Positions 10,384 through 25,207 are shown, counted from the stretch's first letter. The stretch: DNA of 64,000 nucleotides from Scylla paramamosain (GCF_035594125.1 NC_087197.1:8168110-8232109); one strand, 5' to 3'. Made by a program: numbers and translations. Notes: a model not told the origin generated them from the sequence alone.

Positions 10384-11442
10384 AGTATTTTGAGTGTTTT
10401 TCACATTCTTAGTTACGAAAATGCCAAATTACATGCGAAACTACCATCATTTGGGAAAAAAAATGACAATACCAGAAAAGTGTCTTTTGAGTGTTTTTCA
10501 GCGTGATATGCAACAAATCACTAAAAAGCAGAAAGATCACATTACATGGGAATAATCACAACTTTTACGAAGAATTTGTCTTTAAGTGTTTTTGAGCTCC
10601 TTATATACTAAACCGCTAAAACGCATGCAAAACAAACTTTATGGAGAACAAGAATAACATTACCAAAAAGATGTATTTTGAGTGTTTTTGATAATGTTAT
10701 CTATAAAAACGCTTAAATACATTACGAGAAACGTGTATTATGAGTGTTTTTAAGTTCCTTAACTTCCATAAAGCTAAAACCCACAAATAACATTCATTAT
10801 TTAGAAAAAAAAAAAAAAAAAAAATCAATGAAAGGTGTTTCTTTTCTTTTTTTGTTATTAACCTTCATAGGTACCGACATGCCAAAATTCCGGGAAAAAT
10901 TAGGGCAATTATATGATAAGAGAATATTAAAAAAAAAAAGTTGATATTAGCTTTTTTTCGGACTGTTATGTACCAAACACTAAAGCCTCCATATGAGGCT
11001 TACCAGAAATCTGTGTTTTGAGCGTTTTTCAGCATGTTAGGCACCAAAACGATAAATAATATGGAACTCACTCTATATGGCAAACCAAAACAAAATTACT
11101 GGAAACGTGTCTTCTCAGTGTTTTACGTAGAAAAACGCTAAAACGGATGGAAACAAACAAATATCAAGAAGTAGAAAAACATTACCAAAAAGGTATATTT
11201 TGAGTGTTTTCGAGCTTGTTACCTAAAAAAAAAAAAACGCGAAAATTGATACAAAGCACTCTATATTGGAAAACAAAGGGACATTGCGAGAAAAGTGTAT
11301 AATGAATGTTTTATAGTTTACAAGAACCACAAGGCAAAAAACGCAAAAACTCGTGTATATGGAGAAGTTTCGTAGATACAAAAATGCTGAAACTCCTGAA
11401 TAACACTCTTAATTGAGAAACAGAACAACTTTACTAAATGCG
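10384..11442 (+). repeat. Satellite unit, class q, hub 10870
   Basis: All monomers are recognisable. F is shortened near 10985 ('aaagcctccatatgaggct'). Confidence 0.8.
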
Positions 11443-13189
11443 TGTATTTTGAGTGCTTTTCACATTCTTAGTTACCAAAATCCTAAATTGAATGCGAAAC
11501 CAGCTTTATGTGGGAAAAAAAATGACATTACCAGAAAAGTGTCTTTTGAGAGTTTTTGAGCTTGATAGGCAATAAAGCACTAAAAACCTGGGAATCACTT
11601 TACATGGTAATAAAATCAATTTTTACCAAGAACTTGCCTTTAAGTGTTTTGAGCTCCTTATATACCAAAACGCTAAAACGCATGCAAAACACACTTCATG
11701 GAGAAAGAGAATAGCATTACCAAAAACATATATTTTGAGTGTTTTTGATCATGTTACCAATAAAAACGCTTAAATACATGCAAAGAACCCTATTTTTAGG
11801 AAATTAAAGGACATTACGAGAAACGTGTATTACGAGTGTTTTTAAGATCATTATTTATCAAAAAGCTAAAAGCCACAAATAACACTCTTTATTGAGAAAA
11901 AAAAATAAATAAAAAAATACGATATTTTTTTCTTTCTTTTTCATCTTCACAGGTACCGAGATGCCAAAATTTGGGCAAAATTCAGGAAATTATGTGAAAT
12001 AAGAACATTATCAAAAAAATTAAATTTAGTTTTTTTTTTCGTACTGTTATGTAGCAAACCCTAAAGTGCATGCAAAGCCACCTATATGGGGAAATTAAAC
12101 GTCTTTGCCAGAAAACTGTGTTACGAGTGTTTTTCAACTTGTTAGGCACCATAACGGTAAATAACATGCAAGTCACTCTATATGGGAATCTAAAACAAAA
12201 TTACTGAAAACGTGTCTTTTCGGTGTTTTACGTAGAAAAACGCTAAAACGGATGCAAACCAACCAATAGGAAGAAATAAAATAACATTACTAAAAAGGTA
12301 CATTTTGAGTGTTTTTGACCTTGTTACCTACAAAAAAACGCAAAAATGGATGCAAAGCATTCCCTATTGGGAAACAAAAGGACATTACGAGAAACGTGTT
12401 TTTAATCATGTTACCTATAAAAACACTTAAACACATGCAAAGATCCCTATATTTGGGAAACGAAAGGACATTACGAGAAATGTGTATTATGAATGTTTTT
12501 AAGTTCCTTAAGTACCAAAACGTTAAAACCTACAATTAACACTCTTTATAGAGAAAAAAAATAGCATATTTATTTTTTTGTTATTGATATTCATAGGTAC
12601 CAAGATTCCAAAATTCTGCCAAAATTCAGGGAAATTATGTGGAAAAAAGAACATTATCGAAAAAGATAATTTTACCTTTTTTCGGAGTTATGTACCAAAC
12701 CATAAAGTGTATGCAAAGCCACCTATTTGGGAAAATTTAACGACTTTACAAAAAACCTGTCTTTTGAGTGTTTTTTCGCATGTTAGGTACCAAAACGATA
12801 GATAATATGAAAGTCACTCTATATGGAAATCCAAAACAAAATTACTGAAAACGTGTCTTTTAAAAGATTTACGTAAAAACACGCTAAAACGGATGCAAAC
12901 CAACCAACCAATATGAAAAAATAGAATAATATTACCAGAAAAGTATATTTTGTGTGTTTTTTATCTTGTTACATAAAAAAAACACAAAAATGGATGGAAA
13001 GCACTGTATATTAGGAAAAAAAAAAGGACATAACGAAAAACGTGTATAATGAGCGTTTTATAGTTTCACCAGAATCACAAGGCAAAAAACGCAAAAACTC
13101 GTATGTGTGGAGAAGTTTTCAAGATACCAAAATGCTGAAACTCATGAATAACTTTCTTAATCAAGAAACAGAGCAACCTTACGGAATGA
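11443..13189 (+). repeat. Double unit with I-to-D fusion, hubs 11952 and 12596
   Basis: A class p unit runs A to I. At 12397 I continues into the middle of a D monomer ('gaaacgtgtttttaatcatg'), skipping J, A, B and C. The second part is class r, and its H carries 'tcttttaaaagatttacg', a variant also found at 8581. Confidence 0.8.
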
Positions 13190-13388
13190 GTGTTTTTTTT
13201 ACATTCTTAGTTACCAGAATCCCAAATTCCATGCGAAACTAGCTTTATATGGGAAAATGACATTACCAGAAAAGTGTCTTTGAGTGTTTTTGAGACTGTT
13301 AGGCAATAAAGCACTAAAAAGCAGAGCAATCACATTACATGGGAATAAAACCAACTTTTACGAAGAACTTGCCGTTTAGTGTTTTTGA
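13190..13388 (+). repeat. Partial unit A-B-C(start) before module M2
   Basis: Same arrangement as 8916-9122. C is cut at the same base, after 'agtgtttttga'. Confidence 0.85.
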
Positions 13389-13866
13389 CACGCATTTAGT
13401 AAGGTTGTGCTGTTTCTCAATTAAGAGTGTTATTCATGAGTTTCAACATTTTGGTGTCTAGAAAACTTCTCCATATACACGAGTTTTTGCGTTTTTTGCC
13501 TTGTGTTTTTTTGAACTATAAAACATTCATTATACACTTTTCTCGCAATGTCCCTTTGTTTCCCAATATAGAGTGCTTTGTATCAATTTTTTGCGTTTTT
13601 TTTTTATAGGTAACAAGCTCAAAAACACTCAAAATATATATTTTTGGTAATGTTTTTCTGCTACTTGATATTGGTTGGTTTGCGTCAATTTTAGCGTTTT
13701 TCTACGTAAAACGCTGAGAAGACACATTTTCAGTAATATTTTTTTGGATTCCCACATAGAGTGAGTTCCTTATTATTTATCTTTTTGGTGCCTAACAAGC
13801 TGAAAAACACTCAAAAGACAGATTTCTGGTAAGGTCTTTAATTTCCTCACATGGGAGGCTTTACAT
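13389..13866 (-). repeat. Inverted module M2
   Basis: Minus-strand F(part)-G-H-I-J with the same outer ends as M1. Here J2 is undeleted ('acattttggtgtctag' is present), so this is the least eroded module of the five. Confidence 0.9.
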
Positions 13867-14879
13867 ATTTTTTTAGTGTTTTTTTTTGAGCGTGTTATGA
13901 AAATAAAGCACTAAAAACCAGGGCAATCACATTACATGGGAATAAAACCAAATTTTACCAAGAACATGCCTTTAAGTGTTTTTGAGCTCCTTATATACCA
14001 AAACGCTAAAACGCATGCAAAATACATTTTATGGAGAAAGAGAAAAACATTACCAAATACATGTATTTTCAGTGTTTTTGATCATGTTATTTATAAAAAC
14101 GCTTAAATACATGCAAAGAACCTTATATTTGGGAAACGAAAGGACATTACGAGAAACATGTATTATGAGTGTTTTTTTTTTAATTCCTTTAGTACCAAAA
14201 AGCTAAAACCCACAAATAACACTCTTTATTTAAAAAATAAATAATAAAAAATGAAATAAATATGATTTTTTTTTTTTATTCATTTTCATAGGTACCGAGA
14301 TGCCAAAATTCTGGGAAAATTCAGGGCAATTATGTGATAAAAGAATATTATCAAAAAAGTTAATTTCAGCTTTTTCTGTTCGGAGTTATGTACCAAACCC
14401 TAAAGTGCATGCAAAGCCTTCATTATGAGGAAATTAAACGATATTTCCAGAAATCTGTGTTTTGTGTGTTTTTTAGCATGTTAGGCACCGAGACGATAAA
14501 TAATAAGGAACTCACTCTATATGGGAATCCAAAACAAAGTTACAGAAAACGTGTTTTCTCAGTGTTTTACGTAGAAAAACGTAAAAACGGATGCAAACCA
14601 ACCAATATCAAGAAATAGAAAAACGTTTCCAAAAAGGTATATTTTGAGAGTTTTTGATCTTTTTACCTACAAAAACGCGAAAATTCATGCAAAGCACTCT
14701 ATATTGGGAAACAAGAGGACATTGCAAGAAAAGTGTATAATGAGTGTTTTATAGTTAAAAAGAACCACAAAGCAAACAACGCAAAAACTCGTGTATATGG
14801 AGAGATTTCCTAGATACTAAAATGCTGAAACTTATGAATAACACTCTTAATTGAGAAAAAGAACAACCTTACTAAATGC
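13867..14879 (+). repeat. Satellite unit, class q, hub 14291
   Basis: Starts at a damaged B monomer after M2 ('gtgtttttttttgagcg') and runs to J2. Confidence 0.8.
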
Positions 14880-15996
14880 GTGGATTTTAAATGCTTTTCA
14901 CTTTCTTAGTTACCAAAAACCCCAAATTACATGCAAAAATAGCTTTGTGGGGAAAAAAAAAAGAATTTACCAGAAAAGTGCCTTTTGAGTGTTTTTCAGC
15001 GTGATAGGTAATAAACCACTCAAAAGCAGGGCAATCACATTACATTGGAATAAAATAATTTTTTACCAAGAACTTACCATAAGTGTTTTTGAGCTCCTTA
15101 TATACAAAACTGCTCAAACGCATGCAAAACACACTTTATGGAGAAACAGAATAACATTACCAAAACCTAGTATTTTCAGTGTTTTTGATCATGTTATCTA
15201 TAAAAAACGCTTAAATACATGCAAAGAACCTTTTGTTTGGGAAACGAAAGGTCATTACAAGAAACGCGTATTATTAGTGTTTTTAAGTTCCTTAAGTAAC
15301 AAAAAGGTAAATTCCATAAATAACACTCTTCATTGAGAAAAAATAAATAAATAAATAAAAAATTAAAAAAATAGGATTTTTTTTGTTTTGTTTATCTTCA
15401 TAGGTACCGAGATGCCAAAATTCTGGTAAAAATTCAGCGCAATTATATAATAAAAGAATATTATCAAAAAAGTTAATTTTAGCTTTTTTTGGGGGGACTT
15501 ATGTACCAAACACAAAAGTGCATGCAAAGCCTCCTATATGAGGAAATTAAACGACCTTATCAGAAATCTCTCTTTTGAGCGTTCTTCAGCATGTTAGGCA
15601 CCAAAACAATGAATAATAAGGAACTCACTCTATATGGGAATTCAAAAAAAAATTACTGAAAACGTGTCTTCTCAGCGTTTTACGTAGAAAAATGCTAAAA
15701 CGGATGGAAACAAACCAATATAAAGAAATAGAAAAACATTACCAAAAAGGTATATTTTGAGTGTTTTTGAGCTTGTTACCTATAAAAGAAACAAGAAAAT
15801 TGATGCAAAGTACTCTATAATGGGAAAGAAAAGGACATTGCAAGAAAAGTGTATAATGAGTGTTTAATAGTTCAAAAGAACCCCAAGGCAAAAAATGCAA
15901 AAACTAGTGTATATGAAGAAGTTTCCTAGATACCAAAATGCTGAAACTCATGAACAACACTCTTAATTGAGAAACAGAACAATCTTACTAAAAGTG
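14880..15996 (+). repeat. Satellite unit, class q, hub 15403
   Basis: Complete. The second half (15.4-16.0 kb) shares rare variants with minus-strand 37.2-36.7 kb, for example 'catgaacaacactc' near 15950 and 'tataatgggaaagaaaagg' near 15808. Confidence 0.8.
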
Positions 15997-17197
15997 TGTT
16001 TTTTGAGTGCTTTTTGCATTCTTAGTTACCAAAACCCCAAATTCCATACGAAACCAGCTTTATGTGGGAAAAAAAATAACATTACCAGAAAAATGTCTTT
16101 TGAGTGTTTTTGACCGTGTTAGGTAATAAAGCACTAAAAAGCAGGGCAATGACATTACATTGAAATAAAACCAATTTTTAATAAGAACTTGCTTATAAGT
16201 GTTTTTGAGCTCCTTATATACCAAAACACTAAAACGCATGCAAAATACACTTTATTGTGAAACAGAATAACATTACCAAAAACATGTTTTTTGAGTGTTT
16301 TTGATCATGTTACCAATAAAAACACTTCAGTACATGCAAACAACCCTCAACGAAAGGACATTACGAGAAAAGTGTATTATGCGTGTTTTTAAGTTCATTA
16401 AGTACGAAAAAGCTAAAAGCCACAAATTACACTCTTTATTGAGAAAAAATAAATAAAGAAATAAAAAAAACGATATTTTTTTTTTCATTCTTATTCATAT
16501 TCACAGGTAACGAGATGCCAAAATTCGGTGAAAGTTCAGGAAATTATATGAAATAAGAACATTATCAAAAAAGTTAAATTTAGCTTTTTTTTCGGACTTT
16601 TATGTACCAAACCCCTAAAGTGTATGCAAAGCACTTGGAAAAATTATGATATGGAAAAATTAAACCTCTTTGCCAAAAAACCGTCTTATGAGTGTTTTTC
16701 AGCATGTTAGGAACCAACACGATAAAACCCAAGGAAGTCAATTTATATAGGAATCCAACACACAATTACTGAAAACGTGTCTTTTCGCAGTTTTATGTAC
16801 AATAACGCTAAAACGGATGCAAACCAAACAAAATGAAGATATAGAATAACATTACCAAAAAGGTATATTTTGAGTGTTTTTGAAATTGTTACCTACAAAA
16901 AACGCGAAAATGGATGGAAAGCACTCTATATTGGGAAGCAAAAGGACATTACGAGAAACGTGTATAATGAGTGTTTTATAGTTTCACAAGAACCACAAGG
17001 CAAAAAACGCAAAAACTCGTGTACATAAAGAAGTTTCTTACACACCAAAATGCTGAAACTCATGAATAACTCTTTTAATTGAGAAACAGAACTACCTTAC
17101 CAAATGTTTGTATTAGAGAAGTTTCTTACATACCAAAATACTGAAGCTCATGAATAACACTTTTAATTAAAAAACAGAACAACCTTACTAAATGCCT
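15997..17197 (+). repeat. Satellite unit, class p, hub 16506 (ggtaac), J2 duplicated
   Basis: The D tail is shortened near 16348. F carries a small extra piece near 16637. J2 is present twice (second copy about 17110-17197, introduced by 'gtattagagaagtttc'), as at 4185. Confidence 0.8.
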
Positions 17198-18250
17198 GTA
17201 ATTTGAGTGTTTTTCACATTTTTAGTTACCAAAACTCCAAATTCCATGCGGGAAAAAAATAATATTACCAGAAAATGTCTTTCGAGTGTTTTTGAGAGTG
17301 TTAGGCAATAAACCACTAAAAAGCAGGGCAATCACATTACATGGGAATAAAACCAACTTTTACCAAGAACTTCCTTTTTTTTTTTTGAGCTCATTACATA
17401 CCAAAACGCTAAAATGCATGCAAAACACCTTTTATGGACAAAAAGAATAACATTACCAAAAACATGTATTTAAATACATGCAAAGAACCTTATGTTTGGG
17501 AAACGAAAGGACATTACGAGAAATATGTATTATGAGTGTTTTTAAGTTCCTTAAGTATTAAAAAGCTAAATCCCACAAATAACTCTCTTTATTTAGAGAA
17601 ACTAAATAAATAAAAAATGAAAAAAATAGGATTTTTTTTTTTTGTTAATCATCTTCATAGATACCGAGATGCCAAAATTCTGGGGAAATTCCGGGGTATT
17701 ATATGATAAAAGAAAATTATCAAAAAAGTTAATTTTAGTTTTTTTTTTCGGACTGGTATATACCAAACCCTAAAGTGCATGCAAAGCCTCCTATATGAGG
17801 AAATTAAACGACATTAAAAGAAATCTGTCTTTTGAGTGTTTTTCAGAATGTTAGGCACCGAAAAGATAAATAAATAAGGAACTCACTTTATATGGGAATC
17901 CAAAACAAAATTACTGAAAACGTGTGTTCCCAGTGTTTTACGTAGAAAAATGCTAAAATCGATGCAAACCAACCAATATCAAGAAATAGAAAAAAAATTA
18001 CCAAAAAGGTATATTTTGAGTCTTTTTGAGCTTGTTACCTATAAAAAAATGCTAAAATTAATACAAAGCACTCTATATTGGGAAACAGAGGGACATTGCG
18101 AGAAAAGTGTATAATGAATGTATTATAGTTCAGAAGAACAACAAGGCAAAAAACGCAAAAACACGTGTATATGGAAAAGTTTCCTAGATACCAAAATGAT
18201 GAAACTCATAACACTCTTAATTGAGAAACAGAACAACCTTACCAAATTCG
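17198..18250 (+). repeat. Satellite unit, class q, hub 17660 (gatacc)
   Basis: D is internally deleted near 17470: 'aacatgtatt' runs directly into 'taaatacatgcaaag'. The 'gagtgtttttgatcatg' core of D is missing. Confidence 0.8.
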
Positions 18251-19136
18251 TGTGTTTTGAGTGTTTTTCATATTCTTAGTTACTAAAAACGCAAATTTTA
18301 TGCGAAACCAGATTTATATGGGAAAACATGACATTTCTAGAAAAATGTCCTTTGAATGTTTCTGAGCGTGATAGGCAATAAAGCACTAAAAAGCAAGCAA
18401 TCACTTTTCATTGGAATAAAACCAATTTTTACCAAGAACTTGCCTTTAAATGTTTTTGAGCTCCTTATATACAAAACCGCTAAAACCCATGCAAAACAAA
18501 CTTTATGGAGGAACAGAATAACATTACCAAAAACATGTAATTTGTGTGTTTTTTATCATGTTATCTCTAAAAAACGCTTAAATACATGCAAAGAACATTA
18601 TGTTTGGGACACAGAAGGACATTACGAAAAACGTGGATTATCAGTGTTTTTTTTTTAAGTTCCCTAAGTACCAAAAAGCTAAAACCCACAAATAACACTC
18701 TTTATTTAGAAAAAAAATAGGAATTTTTTATTTTCATCTTCATAGGTACCGAGATGCCAAATTTCTGGGAAAATTCAGGAAAATTTTATGAACCAAAGAA
18801 TATTATCAAAAAAGTTAATTTTACCTTTTTTTCGGAATGTTATGTACCAAACCCTAAAGTGCATGCAAAGCCTCTCCTATATGAGGAAATTAAACGACCT
18901 TGCCAGAAATCTGTCTTTTGAGTGTTTTTCAGCATGTTAGGCACCAAAATGATAAATAATAAGGAACTCACTCTATATGGGAATCCAAAACAAATTTACT
19001 GAAAATGTATCTTCTCAGTGTTTTACGTAGAAAAAACGCAAAAAATCGTGTATATAAAGAAGTTTCTTAGATACAAAAATGCTGAAACTCATGAATAACT
19101 ATCTTAATTGAGAAACAGAACAAACTTAGCAAATGC
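18251..19136 (+). repeat. Satellite unit, class q, hub 18745, H-to-J fusion
   Basis: H ends after 'ttttacgtagaaaaaacgc' near 19038 and continues inside J1 ('aaaaatcgtgtata'), deleting I. Confidence 0.8.
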
Positions 19137-20244
19137 ATGTATTTTGAGTATTTTTCATATTCCTAGTTAGCAATACCCTAAATAGCATGCGAACCTAGCT
19201 TTATGAGGGAAAAAAATGACATTACCAGAAGTGTGTTTTAATTGTTTTTCAGCATGTTAGGCAATGAAGTACTAAATAGCAGGGCAATCACATTACATAG
19301 GAATAAAACCAATTTTTACCAAGAACTTGCCAATATGTGTTTTTGAGCTCCTCACATACCAAACCGCTAAAACGCATGGAAAACAAACTTTATGGAGAAA
19401 CAGAATAACATTACCAAAAACATGTATTTTGAGTGTTTTTGATAATGTTATCTATAAAAAAGCTTAAATACATGCAAAGAACCTTAGGTTTGGGAAACGT
19501 AAGGACATTACGAGAAACGTGTATTATAAGTGTTTTTAAGTTCCTTAAGTAATAAAAAGCTAAAACCCACAAATAACACTCGTTATTTAGAAAAAAATAA
19601 ATAAATAAAAAATAAATAAATAAAAGAACTTTTTTTTTTTTGTTATTCACCTTCATAGGTACCGAGATGCTAAAATTCTGGGAAAAAAAAGGGCAATTAT
19701 ATGATAAGAGAATATTATCAAAAAAGTTGATATTACCTTTTTTTCGGACTGTTATGTACCAAACAGTAAAGTACATGCAAAGCCTCCTATATGAGGAAAT
19801 TAAACGACCTTACTAGAAATCTGTGTTTTGAGTGTTTTTCAGCATGTTAGGCACCAAAACGATCAATAATAAGGAACTCACTCTATATGGCAAACCAAAA
19901 CAAAATTACTGAAAACGTGTCTCTGTGTTTTATGTAAAAAGACGCTAAAAAGAATGCAAACCAACCAATATCAAAAAGTAGAAAAACATTACCAAAAAGA
20001 TATATTTTGTTTTTGAGCTTGTTACCTATAAAAAAAAACTCGAAAATTGATAAAAAAGCACTTTAAATTGGGAAACAAAAGGACATTGCGAGAAAAGTGT
20101 ATAATTAATGTTTTATAGTTCAAAAGAACCAAAAGGCAAAAAACGCAAAAACTCGTGTATATGGAAAAGTTTCCTAGATACCAAAATACTGAAACTCATG
20201 AATAACACTCTTTATTGAGAAACAGAACAACTTTACTAAATGCG
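19137..20244 (+). repeat. Satellite unit, class q, hub 19658
   Basis: Complete. X has an A run replacing 'attca' after 'ctggg' near 19684. Confidence 0.8.
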
Positions 20245-21145
20245 TGTATTTTGAGTGCTTTTCACATTCTTAGTTACCAAAATCCCAAATTGCATGGGAA
20301 ACCAGCTTTATGTGGGAAAAAAATGATATTACGAGAAAAGTGTCTATTGAGTGTTTTTGAGCGTGATAGGGAATAGAGCACTAAAAAGCAGGGGAATCAC
20401 TTTACATGGCAATAAAATACATTTTTACGAAGAACTTGCTTTTAAGTGTTTTCAGGTTCTTATGTACCAAAACGCTAAAACGCAAGCAAAACACACTTTA
20501 TGGAGAAAGAGAATAACATTACCAAAAACATACATTTTGCATGTTTTTGGCAAAATTTGGGCAAAATTCACGAAATTATGAGTCAATTATCAAAAAAGTT
20601 AATTTTAGCTTTTTTTTCGTACTGTTATGTACCAAACCCTAAAGTGCATGCAAAGCCACCTATATGGGGAAATTAAACGTCTTTGCCAGAAAACTGTCTT
20701 ATGAGTGGTTTTCAGCTTGTTAGGCACCATAACGGTAAATAACATGCGTCACTCTATATGGGAATCTAAAACAAAATTACTGAAAACGTGTCTTTTCGGT
20801 TTTTTACGTAGAAAAACGCTTAAACAGATGCAAACCAACCAATAAGAAGAAATAAAACTACAATACCAAAAAGGTACATTTTGAGTGTTTTTGAGCTTGT
20901 TACCTACAAAAAAAAACGCGATAATGGATGCAAAGCACTCCCTATTGGGAAACAAAAGGACATTACGAGAAACGTGTATAATGAGTGTCTTATTATTTTT
21001 AAGCAAAAGAACTTGTGGTTCACAAGAGCTACAAGGCAAAAAACGCAAAAAATTCGTGTATATAAAGAAGTTTCTTAGATACCAATATGCTGAAACTCAT
21101 GAATAACAATATTAATTGAAAAACAGAACAACCTTACCAAATGCG
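20245..21145 (+). repeat. Satellite unit, class p, D-to-X fusion
   Basis: D breaks off near 20548 and joins the second half of X ('caaaatttgggcaaaattc'), removing E, the A/T tract and the hub. J1 carries the duplicated arm at 21012-21035, but its right arm has decayed. Confidence 0.8.
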
Positions 21146-22216
21146 TGTATTTTGAGTGTTTTTCACATTCTTAGTTAGCAAAACCCTAAATAGAACGCGA
21201 ATCTATGTTAGAAAAAAAATGACATTACCAGAAGTGTCTTTTGAGTGTTTTTGAGCGTTTTAGGCAATAAATTATATATATAAAAAAAACAGGGCACATT
21301 ACATGGGAATAAAACCAACTTTTACCAACAACTTGCCTTGAAGTGTTTTTGACCTCCTTACAAACCAAAACGCATGCAAAAAACTCCTTAATGGAGAAGC
21401 AGAATAACATTACTAAAAACATGTGTTTTAAGTCCTTTTGATCATGTTATCTATGAAAATGCTTAAATACTTACAAAGAACCCTATGTTTGGGAAACGAA
21501 AGGACATCACGAGAAACATGTATTAGGGCCGTTTTTAAATTCCTTAAGTAACAAAACGTTAAAACACATAAATAACACTCTTTATAGAGAAAAAATAAAT
21601 AAATAAATAAATAGCTTATTTTATATCGATTTTCATAGGTACCAAGATGCCAAAATTCTGCCAAAATTCAGGGAATTTATGTGGAAAAAAGAACATTATC
21701 AAAAAAGTCAATTATAGCACTTTTTTGGATTTTTATGTACCAAACTCTAAAGTGCATGCCACCTATATAAGGAAGTTAAACGACTTTACCAGAAACCTGT
21801 CTTTTCAGTGTTTTCCAGCATGTTAGGCACCAAAACGATAAATATTATGGAAGTCAGTCAATATGTGAATCCAAAACAAAATTACTGAAAACGTGTCTTT
21901 TCAGTGTTTTACGTAGAAAAACGCTAAAACGGATGCAAACCCACAAATATGAAGAAATAGAATAACATTACCAAAAAGTGTTTTTTAGCTTTTTAACTAC
22001 AAAAAAAAAAACGCGTAAATGGATGGAAAACACTCTATATTGGGAAGCAAAAGGACATTACGAGAAACGTGTATAATGAGTGTTTTATAGTTTTACAAGA
22101 ACCACAATGCAAAAAACGCAAAAACTCGTGTATATAGAGAAGTTTCTTACATACCAAAACGCTAAAACTCATGAATAACACTTTTAATTGAGAAACAGAA
22201 CTACCTTACCAAATGT
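21146..22216 (+). repeat. Satellite unit, class r, hub 21638
   Basis: Complete, with a damaged B: 'aattatatatataaaaaaa' replaces the usual 'agcactaaaaag' near 21268. Confidence 0.8.
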
Positions 22217-23318
22217 ATGTATTTTGAGTGTCTTTCACATTCTTAGTTACGAAAATCCCAAATTACATGCGAAACTAACTTTATGGGGGAAAAAAAATGA
22301 CATTATCAGAAAAGTGTCTTTTGAGTGTTTTTGAGCGTGATATGCCAAAAAGCACTAAAAAGCAGTATAATCACATAATATAGGAATAAAACTAACTTTT
22401 ACTTGCCTTTAAATGTTTTTAACTCCTTACATACCAAAACGCTAAAACGCATGCAAATCACCCTTTATGGAGAAACAGAATAACATTACCAAAAACATGT
22501 ATTTTGAGTGTTTTTGATCATGTTACCTATAAAAACGCTTAAATACATGCAAAGAACACTATTTTCGGGAAATGAAAGGAGATTACGAGAAACGTGTATT
22601 ATGAGTGTTTTTAAATTCCTTAATTACCAAAAAGGTAAAAGCCACAAATAGCACTCTTTATTGAGAAACAATAAATAAATGAAAAAAAAATACAATATTT
22701 TTTTTCTTTCTTATTCATCTTCACAGATACCGAGATGCCAAAATTTGGGCAAAATTCAGGAAATTATGAAAAATAAGAACATTATTAAAAAAGTTAAATT
22801 TAGCTTTTTTTTTCGGACTGTTATGTAGCAAACCCCTAAAGTGCATGCAAAGCCACCTATATGGGGAAATTAAACGTCTTTGCCAGAAAACGGTCTTATG
22901 AGTATTTTTCAGCATGTTAGGAACCAACACGATAAATAACATGGAAGTCAATCTATATGGGAATCCAAAACAAAATTACTAAAAACGTTTCTTTTCGGCG
23001 TTTTATGTAGAAAAACGCTAAAACGAATGCAAACCAACCAATATGACGAAATAAAATAATATTACCAAAAAGACATTTTTTGAGTGTTTTTGAAATTCTT
23101 ACCTACAAAAAACGCGAAAATGGATGGAAAGCACTCTATATTGGGAAGCAAAAGGACATTACGAGAAACGTGTATAATGAGTGTTTTATAGTTTCACAAG
23201 AACTACAAGGCAAAAAACACAAAAACTCGTGCATATAGAGAAGTTTCTTACATTCCAAAATGCTGAAAATCTGGAAAAACACTCTTAATTGAGAAACAGA
23301 ACAATCTTACAAAATGCG
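22217..23318 (+). repeat. Satellite unit, class p, hub 22726 (gatacc)
   Basis: Complete 1.1-kb unit with no gross rearrangement. Confidence 0.8.
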
Positions 23319-24207
23319 TGTATTTTGAGTGCTTTTCACATTCTTGGTTACCAAAACCCCAAATTGCATGCAAAATTAGCTTTATGTGGGAAAAAAAATT
23401 ACATTACCAGAAAAATGTCTTCTGAGTGTTTTTGAGCGTGTTATGCAATAAAGAACTAAAAAGCAGGGCAATCACATTACATTGGAATAAAACCAATTTT
23501 TAAGAAGAACTTGCCTTTAAGTGTATTTGAGCTCCTTATATACCAAAACACTAAAAGGCATGCAAAATACACTTTATGGTGAAACAGAATAACATTACCA
23601 AAAACATGTATTCTCAGTGTTTTTAATCATGTAACCAATAAAAACGCTTAAATACATGCAAAGAACCTTATTTTTGGGAATTGAAAGGACATTACGAGAA
23701 ACGTGTATTATGAGTGTTTTTAAGTTCATTAAGTACGAAAAGCTAATAGCCACAAATTACACTCTTTATTGAGAAAAAATAAATAAATAAATAAAAAAAT
23801 ACGATATTTTTTTTTCATTCTTATTCATCTTCGCAGGCAACGAGATGCCAAAATTCGGGCAAAGTTCAGGAAATTATATGAAATAAAAACATTATCAATA
23901 TAGTTAAATTTAGCTTTTTTTTTCGGACTGTTATGTACCAAACACCTAAAGTGCATGCAAAGCCACCTATATGGGGAAATTAAACGTCTTTGCCAGAAAA
24001 CTGTCTTATAAGTGTTTTTCCGCATGTTAGGAACCAACACGATAAAACCGAAGAAAGTCACTCTATATGGGAATCCAAAACAAAATTACTGAAAACGTGT
24101 CTTTTCGGTGTTTTACGTAGAAATTGCTAAAACGGATGGAAATCAAACAAAATGAAGAAATAGAATAACATTACCAAAAATGTATATTTTGAGTATTTTT
24201 TAAATTG
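23319..24207 (+). repeat. Satellite unit, class p, hub 23836 (ggcaac), I-to-A fusion
   Basis: I is cut after 'gagtattttttaaattg' and the next A begins at once. J1 and J2 are deleted. Confidence 0.8.
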
Positions 24208-25207
24208 TGTATTTTGAGTGTTTTTCACATTCTTAGTTACGAAATTGGCAAATTACATTCGAAACTACCTTTATATGGGAAAAAAAATGACATTACCAGA
24301 AAAATGTCTTTTCAGTGTTTTTGAGCGTGATATGCAACAAAGCACTAAAAAGCAGAACAATCACATCACTTGGGAATAAAACCAACTTTTACGAAGAACT
24401 TGCCTTTAAGTGTTTTTTAACTCCTTACATACCAAAATGCTAAAACGCATGTAAAACACCCTTTATGGAGAAACAGAATAACATTACAAAAAAATATGTA
24501 TTTTAAGTGTATTTGATCATGTTACCTATTAAAACGCTTAAATACATGTAAAGAACCCTATGTTTGTATAAGAAAAGGACATTACGAAAATCATGTATTA
24601 TGAGTGTTTTTAAGTTCCTTAAGTACCAAAAAGCTAAAACTCACAAATAACACTTTATAGAGAGAAAAAAAAATTTGTTATTCATCTTCATAGGTACCGA
24701 GATACCAAAATTCTGGAAAAATTTAGGGAAATTTTGTAAAAAAAATCATTATTAAAAAATAATTTTAGCATTTTTCCGGAGTTATGTACCAAACCCTGAA
24801 GTGCATGCAAAGCCACCTATATGGAGAAATTACTCTACTTTACCAGAAACCTGTCTTATGAGTGTTTTTTCAGCAATTTCAACAATATTACTGAAATCGT
24901 ATCTCTTCAGTGATTTACAAAGAAAAACGCTAAAACGGATGCAAACCAAACAATATAAAGAAATAGAATAACATTACCAAAAAGATATATTTCGAGTGTT
25001 TTTCAGCTTGTTACCTACAAAAAATGCGAAAATGGATGGAAAGCACTCTATATTGTGAAACAAAAGAACATTACGAGAAACGTTTATAATGAGTGTTTTA
25101 TAGTTTCACATGAACCACAAGGCAAAAAACGCAAAAAACTCGTGTATATAGAGAAGTTTCTTACATACCAAAATGCTGAAATGCATGAATAACACTTTTA
25201 ATTGAGA
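24208..25207 (+). repeat. Satellite unit, class s, hub 24693
   Basis: Contains the shortened G ('agcaatttcaaca' near 24872). Its B-C part resembles minus-strand 36.37-36.15 kb next to the orientation switch. Confidence 0.8.
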